Assembly (NCBI RefSeq): GCF_025290835.2
Contig: NZ_JAOCQD020000002.1
Location: 1,054,001 to 1,118,000, forward strand
Reading direction: 5' to 3'
DNA length: 64,000 nt
Origin: Aquabacterium sp. OR-4
GTDB taxonomy: Bacteria; Pseudomonadota; Gammaproteobacteria; Burkholderiales; Burkholderiaceae_C
The translations under genes were made by a program, and so were the position numbers. Of this stretch, positions 50,696 through 59,233 are shown piece by piece (the first letter of the stretch is position 1; each line of letters opens with the position of its first letter). The notes under the pieces were generated by a model that saw nothing but the letters and a program-made list of their open reading frames with translations, had not been told where the DNA came from and ran no database searches.

Positions 50696-51577
50696 ATGTC
50701 AACAAGACCAATACTTTTTGTTGGCTCCTCATCGGAGGGCTTGAAGTACGCAAAAGCACTGCAAGTCAACTTGGATCATGTATGCCAGGTTGTCATCTGG
50801 TCGCAGGGAATATTTGGCCTTAGTGCCGGAACTCTTGAAGATCTAGTCGAGAAGATCAAGGTGGTTGATTTCGGCGTACTTGTCGTAACGCCAGACGATG
50901 TATCAATATCGAGAGGCACAAAGTCTGCATCACCGCGCGACAATGTATTACTAGAACTCGGGATCTGCATTGGTACCCTGGGCCGGGAACGTAGCTTTCT
51001 TGTACACGACAGGTCAAAGCCAATAAAATTACCTAGCGACCTCGCGGGTATAACACATGCATCATTTCTTCCGCATGACGATGGAAATGCAACTGCATCA
51101 GTCGGCGCAGCGTCCACGGAGATTGAGAAGAAGATTTTGGAACTCGGCGAACGACCAAAACATGGCGTGGCAGGCTTAGTCGATCAAGATACACAATTTC
51201 GCGTCATTGCCGACTTACTCGGAATAATTGCTTGCAACTATATAATCCAAATGCACGACTTGGATGCAAAGTTGCTTCGGGAGCGCAATGTATTCGGGAA
51301 CATGGGGAAATATTGGTATGGCATTGAATTTCCGGGGCGCCATCTTGGAAACGGTCGCTTTTCCATTAATGACCTGTGCGAGAAGATGCCAGATGCAGGC
51401 ATATTGACCCAAGACCTAAAGTTCAATGTTTCTCTAACCGAGCGCGGCAAGAATTTTGCTAAGTGGCTAGTTTTGAACGATTACAAATCCCCCACTTTTG
51501 TTTCGACTCTCGGCTCATGGGGAAAGCCGTCAAAACACACCATAGCCGCTGTCAAATGGTTCGCGAAAGAAACCTAA
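50696..51577 (+). CDS. Cassette 14: TIR-like (CAP12/PycTIR-type) domain protein, candidate defence effector
   Basis: A 293-residue protein. Residues about 1-125 match the TIR-like nucleotide-binding family found in CBASS and Pycsar effectors: ILFVGSSSEGLKYAKALQVNL (6-26), VDFGVLVVTPDD (57-68) and RDNVLLELGICIG (81-93), where Glu87 is the likely catalytic glutamate for NAD+ cleavage. The C-terminal half (about 155-293) is a separate domain ending in a winged-helix-like stretch (FNVSLTERGKNFAKWLVLND) and could sense a signal or ligand. No cyclase gene accompanies it, so it would be a stand-alone effector or act with a partner elsewhere. Its AT-richer codons differ from the backbone. TAA stop from the attC 14 core. 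Confidence 0.82.
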   Translation: MSTRPILFVGSSSEGLKYAKALQVNLDHVCQVVIWSQGIFGLSAGTLEDLVEKIKVVDFGVLVVTPDDVSISRGTKSASPRDNVLLELGICIGTLGRERSFLVHDRSKPIKLPSDLAGITHASFLPHDDGNATASVGAASTEIEKKILELGERPKHGVAGLVDQDTQFRVIADLLGIIACNYIIQMHDLDAKLLRERNVFGNMGKYWYGIEFPGRHLGNGRFSINDLCEKMPDAGILTQDLKFNVSLTERGKNFAKWLVLNDYKSPTFVSTLGSWGKPSKHTIAAVKWFAKET

Positions 51578-51682
51578 CCATTCGCTCAACCGACCCATTG
51601 CGGCGTGCGGCCAAAGGCCCGCCATTTCATTCTGGGCCTTTAGCCACACACCGCAACGTTCCGGTTAGCTCAAACGTTAGGC
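51572..51682 (+). other. attC 14 (111 bp)
   Basis: ACCTAAC to GTTAGGC; short class. The first core is complementary to the TTAGGT left end of its own cassette, confirming the cassette boundaries. Confidence 0.93.
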
Positions 51683-51847
51683 ATCACACACGACCACCAT
51701 GGCCCGCAAACCATACGAAGACCGAACAGACATCGAGAAAGTTCACTCTCAGTGGCGCAAGCTGACTGTGAGCGGCTCGCCGTCCCACCTTGCTTACCGG
51801 GAACAGGCGCCTGAGGATGGTGTCCACCTATTCATTGGTGGACACCT

Positions 51848-52285
51848 ATGCATCCCAATTCAAAGTCTCGGCGGCGCCACAGTACCGAGCTCAAGGCCAA
51901 GGTTCTGGCCGCCTGTGCCGAACCGGGTGCGTCGATATCCGGGGTCGCGCTGGCGCATGGGCTGAACGCCAATCTCGTTCGCAAGTGGCGCTCGGGTCGC
52001 GGCACCAAGCGTGACAGCATGCCCGCTACATCGGCGACGAGCGGCGCAGTGACCCCGGCACCGTCAGGCGCGGCCGCCGAATTCGTTGCCGTCGAGATGC
52101 CCGCACCGTCCAAGGCCGTGTCGCGTACCGCGGTCGCACCCAGGGAGCCGGCGCCGATCGCCGAGCCGTTGATCCTGGTCGAGCTTCGCCGCGGTGCGCT
52201 GCACCTGAACGTGCGCTGGCCGACCGCTGCGGCCGAGGACTGTCGGTCCTGGTTGCGCGAGCTGAGCTCGAGCCTGCTCAAGTGA
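51848..52285 (+). CDS. tnpA: IS66 accessory protein TnpA
   Basis: A 145-residue protein with an N-terminal helix-turn-helix (HSTELKAKVLAACAEPGASISGVALAHGLNANLVRKWRSG), an Ala/Pro linker and a C-terminal conserved part (LILVELRRGALHLNVRWPTAAAEDCRSWLREL). Needed with TnpB for IS66 transposition. Overlaps tnpB by 4 bp. Confidence 0.9.
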   Translation: MHPNSKSRRRHSTELKAKVLAACAEPGASISGVALAHGLNANLVRKWRSGRGTKRDSMPATSATSGAVTPAPSGAAAEFVAVEMPAPSKAVSRTAVAPREPAPIAEPLILVELRRGALHLNVRWPTAAAEDCRSWLRELSSSLLK

Positions 52286-52617
52286 TCCGCATCGATCAGC
52301 TCTGGCTGTGCACGGCCCCGATGGACATGCGCGCTGGCGCCGAGCGGCTGATGAGCTGCGTCGTGCAGACCACCGGCGCGGCCCGCGCCCATCACGGCTA
52401 CCTCTTCGCGAACGCGCGCGCCACGCGCATCAAGCTGCTGGTGCATGACGGCTTCGGCGTGTGGTGCGCAGCGCGGCGACTGAACGCAGGTCACTTCGCC
52501 TGGCCGCGCGAGGCGACGGCGGCGCCGCTGTCGTTGACGCAGAGCCAGTTCGACGCCTTGATCGTGGGCCTGCCCTGGCAGCGTCTGCCAGAGATGAGCG
52601 TGATCACGCGGATGTGA
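52282..52617 (+). CDS. tnpB: IS66 accessory protein TnpB
   Basis: A 111-residue protein of the IS66 Orf2 family: DQLWLCTAPMDMRAGAERLM, YLFANARATRIKLLVHDGFGVWCAARRL. Length and motifs match the family. Confidence 0.93.
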   Translation: MIRIDQLWLCTAPMDMRAGAERLMSCVVQTTGAARAHHGYLFANARATRIKLLVHDGFGVWCAARRLNAGHFAWPREATAAPLSLTQSQFDALIVGLPWQRLPEMSVITRM

Positions 52618-52679
52618 GGCTCGGGGCCCGGCGTTGACAGGACATCCGCCAGTGGCGCGGGCTCGCGCGTCTTGGCAAG

Positions 52680-54373
52680 ATGCCTCGCATGCTCGGCATG
52701 CGTGACCTCAAGCCTCAGGACCTGCGGGACCTGTCCCCAGAGGCCCTCACGACACTGGCCGTGCAGATGCTGGGGCACATCCAGCAGCAGGCACAAGACC
52801 TCCAGGCCCAGCAAACGCTGATCCAGCGCAAGGACCGCGACATCGCCTGGCGCGACGCGAAGATCGAGAAGATCACGTTCGAGCTGGCACGGCTGAAGCG
52901 CTGGAAGTTCGGCGCCAAGAGCGAGGCGATGACCGCCGAGCAGCGTCAGATGTTCCAGGACACGCTGCTGGAGGACGAAGCCGACCTGGAGGCGCAACTC
53001 GCCGCCCTGCAGGCCGCGCTGCCCAAGACGCAGCCCAAGCCCAAGGACGCGCCCCGTCGTCCGCGGCGTCAGGCGCTGCCCGAGCATCTGCGGCGTGTCG
53101 AGCACCACCACGAGCCCGAGGACACGACCTGCACGACACCGGACTGCGGCCGGCCAATGACGCGCGTGGGCGAGGACGTGAGTGAACGCCTGGACATCGT
53201 GCCGGCGGAGTTCTTCGTGCACCGGCACATCTACGGCAAGTGGACCTGCCGCTGCTGCCAGCGTCAAGGCATCGAGCACCTGGTGCAGGAGCCGGCCGAG
53301 CCGCAGATCATCGACGGCGGCATCGCTGCCAGCGGGTTCGCGGCTCACATCCTCATCAGCCGCTTCGTCGACCACCTGCCGTACTACCGCCAGGAGACCA
53401 TCAACGCCCGGTCCGGCGTGCACACGCCGCGCTCGACGCTGGCGCGCACCGCCGGCAATGCCGGTGCCGCGCTGTTCCCGCTGTTCGAAGCCCTCAAGCG
53501 CTTCGTGTTGAGCTGCCCCGTGCTGCATGCCGACGAGACGCCGGTGGCGATGCTGGACCCCGGCGCGGGCAAGACCAAGCGGGCCTACATCTGGGCCTAC
53601 GCGCGCGGCGAATTCGATGCCCAGCAAGGTGTGGTCTACGAGTTCTGCCTGGGTCGAGGGTCGCAGTACCCGGTGGCCTTCCTGGGCCCATCGACACGAC
53701 AGCAAGGTCGCCGGGCTCGATGAAGGAGGACCAGCCGGCGTGGCAAGGCACGCTGGTGTGCGACCAGTACGGCGGGTACGACGCCGTGCTCGACAGGCGC
53801 GTGTACCCGCAGCGCATGGCTGCTCATTGCGCGGCGCATGCCAGGCGCAAGTTCGACGAGCTGATCGGCACCAGCGAGGTGGCCAAGGAGGCGATCAAGC
53901 GCATCGGCTGGATCTACCACGTCGAAGGCCAGTTCGAGGGGATGGACGCGCAGCAGCGCCAGGCAGCGCGGGAACAACTGACCCGGCCGCTGTGGAAGGA
54001 ACTGCACGTCTGGCTCAGGCTGGAGCGCGGCCGCGTGCCCGACGGCGGCTCCATCGCCGCGGCGATCGACTACAGCCTGAACGCCTGGGATGCGCTGACG
54101 CGGCACCTCGAAGACGGTGCGGTGCCGATAGACAACAACTTCATCGAACGGCAGATCAAACCCTGGGCCATGGGCCGCAAGGCATGGCTGTTTTGCGGCA
54201 GCGAATTGGCCGGCCAACGCGCAGCGATCGTCATGAGCCTGGTGCAGTCCGCCAAGCTCAATGGGCATGACCCATGGGCCTACCTGCGCGCCGTGCTGGA
54301 GCGGCTTCCCAGGCATCAGAACAGCCGCATCGAAGAGTTGCTGCCGCACCGGTGGCGAAAACCAAACACATGA
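52680..54373 (+). pseudogene. tnpC: IS66 transposase TnpC, frameshifted
   Basis: The first part (52680-53723) holds the coiled-coil leucine-zipper region, the zinc-binding part (CTTPDCGRPM...CRCC) and the start of the DDE core (LHADETPVAML). The continuation in the next frame (about 53690-54373) carries LVCDQYGGYDAVL, HARRKFDEL and the final DNNFIERQIKPWAMGRKAWLF. A one-base loss in the G run of CTGGGCCC near 53688 explains the shift; adding a G restores FLGPIDTTARSP. The element is probably not autonomous. Confidence 0.88.
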
Positions 54374-54894
54374 TCGCTGGTCGGCGAGAACGCTGTCAGC
54401 TCAGCGGCTTGTCGTCACGGGGGACGGCGGGTCGCTCACAGCTGACTGGCCTGCACTCCCGTGAGGAGTGGTCGCAGCCGTGGTACGCGCCGCTACTGCT
54501 GCGGAGATCGCAGCAAACCACGCAATACGACAAGAATTTGCCGCGCAGAGCGGGTTTGACGCAGCCTTCGTAAACAGCCAGCTGAAGTGGGCAAACGGGT
54601 TATCTGGGAAGCTCGATCACTTGATCACGCCACTTTGGGCGCATCAGAAGGCGAAGCAAAAGCACCTGAAGGAACTGAAGAAGCTGGCTCAATCTGTGAA
54701 TGGGAAACGAAACTCCGTAGCGCATCAAGGGGAGTTCTGCAACGAGCAAGAAGCTGCAGAAACAATAGACAACGCGAGATCGTTCATCACATTGCTTCTG
54801 CAGGTTTATGAACCCGAGTTCGCGCTCAAGCGCTAGTGATGCCTAACCCCTCGCTCAAGCGGAGCGCCAACGGCAGGCCACCAGGCCCGGTCTA

Positions 54895-56072
54895 GTGCAG
54901 TGCGCCGCTCTGTTCTGTACTTATTCCGGTGCGGTGACCAGGGCGGCCTTGGCCCGGGTCACCTTGGCCAGGATGTCGGTCGCGCGGGCCGTCCAGATGA
55001 ACGGCTTGGGATCGATGTTGTGATGGGCCACGTACAGGTCGATGGCCAGCTCCAGTTCGGCAACGCTGGCGAAGCTGTCACGCCGGATGCGCTTGTCGGT
55101 GATGTCGCGGAAGAAGCGTTCGACCATGTTCAGCCACGAAGCGCTGGTCGGCGTGAAGTGCATGACGAACCGCGGATGACGCGCCAGCCATTTCTGCACC
55201 TCGGGGTGGCTGTGGGTGGCGTAGTTGTCCACGATCAGGTGAAGGCCCAGGTGCTTGGGCGTGCGGCGGTCGATCAGCCGCAAGAACTTCAGCCACTCGG
55301 TATGCCGGTGGCGCGGCTGGCACATCGAGATCACCTTGCCGTCCACCGTGTTGAGCGCGGCAAACAGCGTGGTCGTGCCGTGGCGCTTGTAGTCGTGGGT
55401 CACGGTGCCGGCACGCCCGCGCTTCATCGGCAGACCCGGCTGTGTACGGTTGAGCGCCTGGATCTGGCTCTTCTCGTCGCAGCTGAGCACCAGGGCGTGC
55501 TCGGGCGGGTTCATGTACAGGCCGACGACGTCGAGCAACTTGTCCTCGAACCGTGGATCACGCGAGAGCTTGAACGTGCGGCTCAGGTGCGGCTTCAGGC
55601 CGTTGCTCTGCCAAACCCGACGCACGGTGGTGGCTCCCACACCCAGGTGCGCGGCCAAGGTGCGGGTGCTCCAGTGCGTGGCGTCGACCGGCTTGTCGTG
55701 CAGCGTGGCCTGCACGATGCGCGACTCCATCTCAGCGGTGATCGTGGCCGGACGGCCGCTGCGTGGGGCGTCCTTGCGCAGCGCGTCGATGCCACCGCTG
55801 AGGAAGCGCTCGCGCCACATGGCGACCTGGCGCCGATCCAGTCCTGCATCGACAGCGATGTCCTTGTTCTGCCGGCCCTCGGCGGCCAGCAGCACGACCA
55901 GCGCACGCTGCTGCAACCGGGCCTCCACCGTTCGGCGCTTGGCCAGCACACGGAGCTCGCGCTCGGTGTCTGCGTCCAGTTCAATCGTCTTGGCAACCCG
56001 CACTGTTCCAGCCTCCTGGAACGTCTGAGTATGCCGGCGCAAATAAGTTCTATAAATTCACGCGCACTACAC
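54895..56072. mobile_element. IS630-family insertion sequence, copy 3 (1178 bp)
   Basis: Same ends, length and orientation as copy 1; TA at 54893-54894 and 56073-56074 in a CTAG target. Confidence 0.94.
54921..56003 (-). CDS. IS630-family transposase (copy 3)
   Basis: The 360-residue transposase is identical in sequence to copy 1, with the same DDE residues and the same GTG start preceded by GGAGG. Intact; it could mobilise copy 2. Confidence 0.92.
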   Translation of the reverse strand: MRVAKTIELDADTERELRVLAKRRTVEARLQQRALVVLLAAEGRQNKDIAVDAGLDRRQVAMWRERFLSGGIDALRKDAPRSGRPATITAEMESRIVQATLHDKPVDATHWSTRTLAAHLGVGATTVRRVWQSNGLKPHLSRTFKLSRDPRFEDKLLDVVGLYMNPPEHALVLSCDEKSQIQALNRTQPGLPMKRGRAGTVTHDYKRHGTTTLFAALNTVDGKVISMCQPRHRHTEWLKFLRLIDRRTPKHLGLHLIVDNYATHSHPEVQKWLARHPRFVMHFTPTSASWLNMVERFFRDITDKRIRRDSFASVAELELAIDLYVAHHNIDPKPFIWTARATDILAKVTRAKAALVTAPE

Positions 56073-56152
56073 TAGCGGTACGCCGTACATTTTCGCCAGC
56101 CCCGGCCTGGCGTCCTGCCGTTGGCGCCCGCTTAGCTCGAACGTTAGGCCTC

Positions 56153-56752
56153 ATGCCAACCACCGTCTCTCTCCTTTCCATCGCGGGGAAGCCGTCTCTG
56201 TCCCGTCAGTACGGTTTGCTCGTTCGCCTCCAACGAGTCCTGTACGAGGAGCCCCGTTGCCTTGGTGCAGCAGTTGTGGGCTCGCTCGCAGCAGGCAAGG
56301 CAGATCGGATGTCCGATGTCGACCTACTCGTGTACTGCGAAGCGGGCGCGGCGCAAGCCATTCTGAACATCCTCAACGAGATTGCGGCTGACGCGCCGGT
56401 CGTCCATCGCCTTGCCGGACAACATGACGCGAACAGCCTGTACGAGAAGGTCATCCTGGAGGACTGGTGCTCCTACGAGATCCACGTCATTGAGCCTGCC
56501 ACTCGAATGCGCCTGCGACCGCCGTACTTGGAAGTGATCAACCGAGACGACTACCTTGCGTCGAGACTATCCGAAGAGAAGCCGATTGGTCGGAAGACAG
56601 TGAAGCCGTATGTCAACGGTGACGCCGGTCTCGTCTGGGAACTCTTCAGTTGCATGAAGTGGCTGCAGAGAGGTGAAGTTGCGCACGCAACCCAATATCT
56701 GCAATCACTCGGCGAGCAGTTGAAGGCGCGGCAGAAGCTCAATGAGGCCTAA
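56153..56752 (+). CDS. Cassette 16: nucleotidyltransferase-domain protein
   Basis: A 199-residue protein. GSLAAGKADRMSDVDLLVY (43-61) is the nucleotidyltransferase signature GS-x(10)-D-x-D with Asp55 and Asp57 as metal ligands. The C-terminal half is helical (LVWELFSCMKWLQRGEVAHATQYLQSL). Such enzymes transfer nucleotides to proteins, RNA or antibiotics (aminoglycoside or lincosamide type); no resistance phenotype can be deduced. TAA stop from the attC 16 core. Confidence 0.85.
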   Translation: MPTTVSLLSIAGKPSLSRQYGLLVRLQRVLYEEPRCLGAAVVGSLAAGKADRMSDVDLLVYCEAGAAQAILNILNEIAADAPVVHRLAGQHDANSLYEKVILEDWCSYEIHVIEPATRMRLRPPYLEVINRDDYLASRLSEEKPIGRKTVKPYVNGDAGLVWELFSCMKWLQRGEVAHATQYLQSLGEQLKARQKLNEA

Positions 56753-56872
56753 CCCTTCGCTCGAGCGGACCTCCACCGGCAAGGCGCTTGGCCCGCGCAT
56801 CGGCCAGTATCATCATCCATTGCGCGGGCCAAGCACCTTGCCGGTGGCGTCCGCTCCGCTCAACCGTTAGGC
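56747..56872 (+). other. attC 16 (126 bp)
   Basis: GCCTAAC to GTTAGGC; long class with GCAAGGCGCTTGGCCCGCGC / GCGCGGGCCAAGCACCTTGC arms. Confidence 0.92.
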
Positions 56873-57023
56873 CGCACAAATGCGAATCCGCAACGCAAGC
56901 CGTACCGAGGCCGATCAACTGAACACCATTGCCATGCAAGCAAAGGCGCATTGGGGATACACGGCTGAACAAATGGAACAATGGCGGGAAAGCCTTTCTA
57001 CTGAACCGCAAAGCATCGAGCAA

Positions 57024-58068
57024 CCTGATTCGAAACGAAGCTAAGCCTAGCTCACCCGGTGAGCCACCTGGCCCATAGGCTGGATGCACTTCACCCAGGA
57101 GTGCAAGCCGTGGCCTACAACCCGATCCAGTTTCAGCAAGGCATGTCGATGCCCGAGTTCCTGCAGTGCTTCGGAAACGAGGCTGCGTGCGCTGAGGCGG
57201 TTCGTCAGGCGCGCTGGCCGCAGGGTTTCGTTTGTCCGCGCTGCAGTAGCCGGGCGCACTGCGTTGTCTCGAGCAGCGGGCGCAACCTCTACCAGTGCCA
57301 CAGCTGTCACCGGCAGACCTCGGTTACCGCCGGCAGCCTGTTCGGCAACACCAAGCTGCCGCTGACCCGGTGGTTTCTCGCGATCTACCTGATCAGCCAG
57401 GCCAAGACCGGCATGTCCGCCCTTGAACTCAAGCGGCACCTCGGCGTCAGCTACCCGACCGCTTGGCTGATGCACCACAAGATCATGACCGCCATGGCCT
57501 CGCGTGAGGCCGAGCACCGCCTGTCGGGCGCCGTGCAGATCGATGACGCCTACCTGGGTGGCGAGCGCCCTGGTGGCAAGCCCGGGCGCGGCTCGGAGAA
57601 CAAGGTGCCCATCGTCGCGGCGGTCTCGCTCAACGACAAGGGCAATCCGCTGTACCTCAAGGTCACGCCGGTAGCCGCCTTCTCCAGCGATGCCATCTCC
57701 CACTGGGCACGGCTGCATCTGGCGCCTGGCTGCTCGGTGCTCAGCGACGGCCTGGGATGCTTCGCCGCCGTCACCGAGGCCGGCTGCACCCATCAGGTCG
57801 AGGTCGTCGGCCAGCGCAAGCCCCGGGACTTGCCGCAATTCAAGTGGGTCAACACCGTCCTGGGCAACCTCAAGACCATGCTCTCGGGTGCCTACAAGGC
57901 CTTCGGCTACGCCAAGTACGCCGACCGCTACCTCGGCGCCTTCGCCTACCGCTTCAACCGACGCTTCGATCTCGCCGGCCTCGTCATCCGCCTCATCGTC
58001 GATGTCTGTCGCGGCAAGGCCGCAACCGAGCGCGTCATTCGGCATGCTTAGCTTCGTTTCGAATCAGG
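57024..58068. mobile_element. IS1595-family insertion sequence, copy 2 (1045 bp)
   Basis: Terminal repeats CCTGATTCGAAACGAAGCTA; flanked by the 8-bp direct repeat TCGAGCAA (57016-57023, 58069-58076), the duplication length expected for IS1595. Inverted relative to copy 1. Confidence 0.95.
57059..58051 (+). CDS. IS1595-family transposase (copy 2)
   Basis: A 330-residue transposase identical in sequence to copy 1: zinc ribbon (CPRCSSRAHC..CHSCH) and ISXO2-like DDE domain. Intact. Confidence 0.92.
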   Translation: MSHLAHRLDALHPGVQAVAYNPIQFQQGMSMPEFLQCFGNEAACAEAVRQARWPQGFVCPRCSSRAHCVVSSSGRNLYQCHSCHRQTSVTAGSLFGNTKLPLTRWFLAIYLISQAKTGMSALELKRHLGVSYPTAWLMHHKIMTAMASREAEHRLSGAVQIDDAYLGGERPGGKPGRGSENKVPIVAAVSLNDKGNPLYLKVTPVAAFSSDAISHWARLHLAPGCSVLSDGLGCFAAVTEAGCTHQVEVVGQRKPRDLPQFKWVNTVLGNLKTMLSGAYKAFGYAKYADRYLGAFAYRFNRRFDLAGLVIRLIVDVCRGKAATERVIRHA

Positions 58069-58391
58069 TCGAGCAATGGCCGACCTTCGTAGCCGAAGAT
58101 CAAGGAGAGCTAATAGGCTTCTCCCAGATCAATCCAGATCTTGAAATTTGGGAACTCGTATCCCTATTCGTTCTGCCCGCGCACATTGGAATCGGTGTCG
58201 GCCGGGCCCTGCTCAAAGAAGCCGTTGCCACAGCCAGTAAAGCCGGGCAAACTATTTTGCACATTGATTCAGATCCCAATGCTGAACCGTTCTATCTGGC
58301 GTGTGGCGCAGTTCGAATCGGAGCTGAACTCGCGCCTATACAGGGGAATTCAGCGAGAGTCAGGCCACAGTTGCACTTGTCCACCAGTGCT

Positions 58392-58503
58392 GCCTAACCA
58401 TTCGCTCAACCGGACCCATTGCGGCATGCGGCTAAAGGCCCGCCATTTCATTCTGGGCCTTTAGCCACATGCCGCAACGGTCCGGTTAGCTAAAACGTTA
58501 GGC
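58392..58503 (+). other. attC 17 (112 bp)
   Basis: Short-class attC, GCCTAAC to GTTAGGC. Confidence 0.93.
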
Positions 58504-58541
58504 CTCACATATTCACACCGCCAGCAACTCGGGGCGCCGAG

Positions 58542-58955
58542 ATGAATACAGACTCTCCACGAAGGCGTAACTACATGGTAGGTTCGGTTGCAAACCCTGG
58601 AGAGTTGCTGATCGCCCTGATTGCCTTCCCAATGATCATGGCTGGGGTTCTAAAGGCGTCTGCAGCATTGGCCGGGCACCTCGGCTTGCAAGGAGTTGAG
58701 TCTGTTGGGTATGGAACTTTGTGCGCGCTCTCCCTAGCACTATTGCCGCTCCTCCTAGCCTCGTCACTCCTTGCAACGGTACTATGGGGCTTTGCGGCGT
58801 GTTGGCTAGTTTCTTATTTCTACATGTTGGGCCCAATCAGCACCGAGGTACCTGCGAGAAAGCTCATTGCCACTGCCACGTCGATCGCCTCATTTGGTAC
58901 GCTGGGACTTCTTGGGCTTGGGTTCACGCTGTACGGGCCATTAGTCGGCAAATAG
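58542..58955 (+). CDS. Cassette 18: small integral membrane protein
   Basis: A 137-residue protein with about three to four hydrophobic helices (LLIALIAFPMIMAGVL; CALSLALLPLLLASSLLATVLWGFAACWLVSYFYML; TATSIASFGTLGLLGLGFTLY). No family recognised. It ends 35 bp before attC 18. Confidence 0.7.
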   Translation: MNTDSPRRRNYMVGSVANPGELLIALIAFPMIMAGVLKASAALAGHLGLQGVESVGYGTLCALSLALLPLLLASSLLATVLWGFAACWLVSYFYMLGPISTEVPARKLIATATSIASFGTLGLLGLGFTLYGPLVGK

Positions 58956-58990
58956 GCTCCAACATGCGCGTCAAGGAACTTCGCGGTGAG

Positions 58991-59101
58991 GCCTAACCAT
59001 TCACTCAACCGGACGTTTTGCGGCACACGGGCTTTGGGCTTCATTTCATTTTCGCCCAAAGCCCGTGCGCCGCAAAACGCCGGTTAGCTCAAACGTTAGG
59101 C
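58991..59101 (+). other. attC 18 (111 bp)
   Basis: GCCTAAC to GTTAGGC with a different arm sequence (TTTTGCGGCACACGGGCTTT / AAAGCCCGTGCGCCGCAAAA). Confidence 0.92.
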
Positions 59102-59124
59102 GTCACAAACACCTCCGCGCGCCC

Positions 59125-59199
59125 ATGAAGCACTTCAAAACTGACGCCCTTCTCATCCTGCTAATCCCGGCGGCAGTACTTGCCATCGCGGTCCTGTGA
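59125..59199 (+). CDS. Cassette 19: possible 24-residue membrane peptide
   Basis: ATG 59125 opens MKHFKTDALLILLIPAAVLAIAVL and stops: a basic start then a single hydrophobic helix. It precedes the larger gene of the cassette by 34 bp. It may be a leader peptide, a small membrane protein or chance; no clear ribosome site was found. Confidence 0.3.
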   Translation: MKHFKTDALLILLIPAAVLAIAVL

Positions 59200-59233
59200 G
59201 CACTCGTCATACCAAACCTCTGAACGCTCCCCT

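Larger units (their letters stand above)
51768..54439 (+). mobile_element. IS66-family insertion sequence (2672 bp)
   Basis: Ends GTGAGCGGCTCGCCGTCCCA (left) and, on the complement, GTGAGCGACCCGCCGTCCCC (right), flanked by the 8-bp direct repeat AGCTGACT (51760-51767 and 54440-54447). It carries tnpA, tnpB and a frameshifted tnpC in the usual order. Confidence 0.95.
51699..54836 (+). pseudogene. Cassette 15: hypothetical gene split by an IS66-family element and frameshifted
   Basis: The left part 51699-51767 encodes MARKPYEDRTDIEKVHSQWRKLT. After removing the insertion and one 8-bp duplicate, the frame continues GLHSREEWS at 54448. A one-base deletion near 54474 then shifts it; the next frame continues AAVVRAATAAEIAANHAIRQEF and runs to the TAG at 54836. 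The restored protein would be about 150 residues, mostly helical with a Lys-rich middle (HQKAKQKHLKELKKLAQ) and NSVAHQGEF near the end. Function unknown; doubly inactivated. Confidence 0.82.
54841..56149 (+). other. attC 15, interrupted by IS630 copy 3
   Basis: GCCTAAC at 54841 and GTTAGGC at 56143-56149. The IS lies in the middle of the site, in the loop side of the hairpin. Without the element and one TA the site is 129 bp, exactly the long class. Confidence 0.9.
56880..58397 (+). pseudogene. Cassette 17: GNAT acetyltransferase gene split by IS1595-family element
   Basis: The left part 56880-57023 (MRIRNASRTEADQLNTIAMQ...SIEQ) and the right part from 58077 (WPTFVAEDQGELIGFSQI...) join in frame after removing the element and one 8-bp duplicate, giving 154 residues. 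GNAT motifs are clear: VAEDQGELIGFSQI, WELVSLFVLPAHIGIGVGRALLKEAV (acetyl-CoA-binding motif A) and DPNAEPFYLACGA. Disrupted now, but precise excision would restore it. TAA stop from the attC 17 core. Confidence 0.92.
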
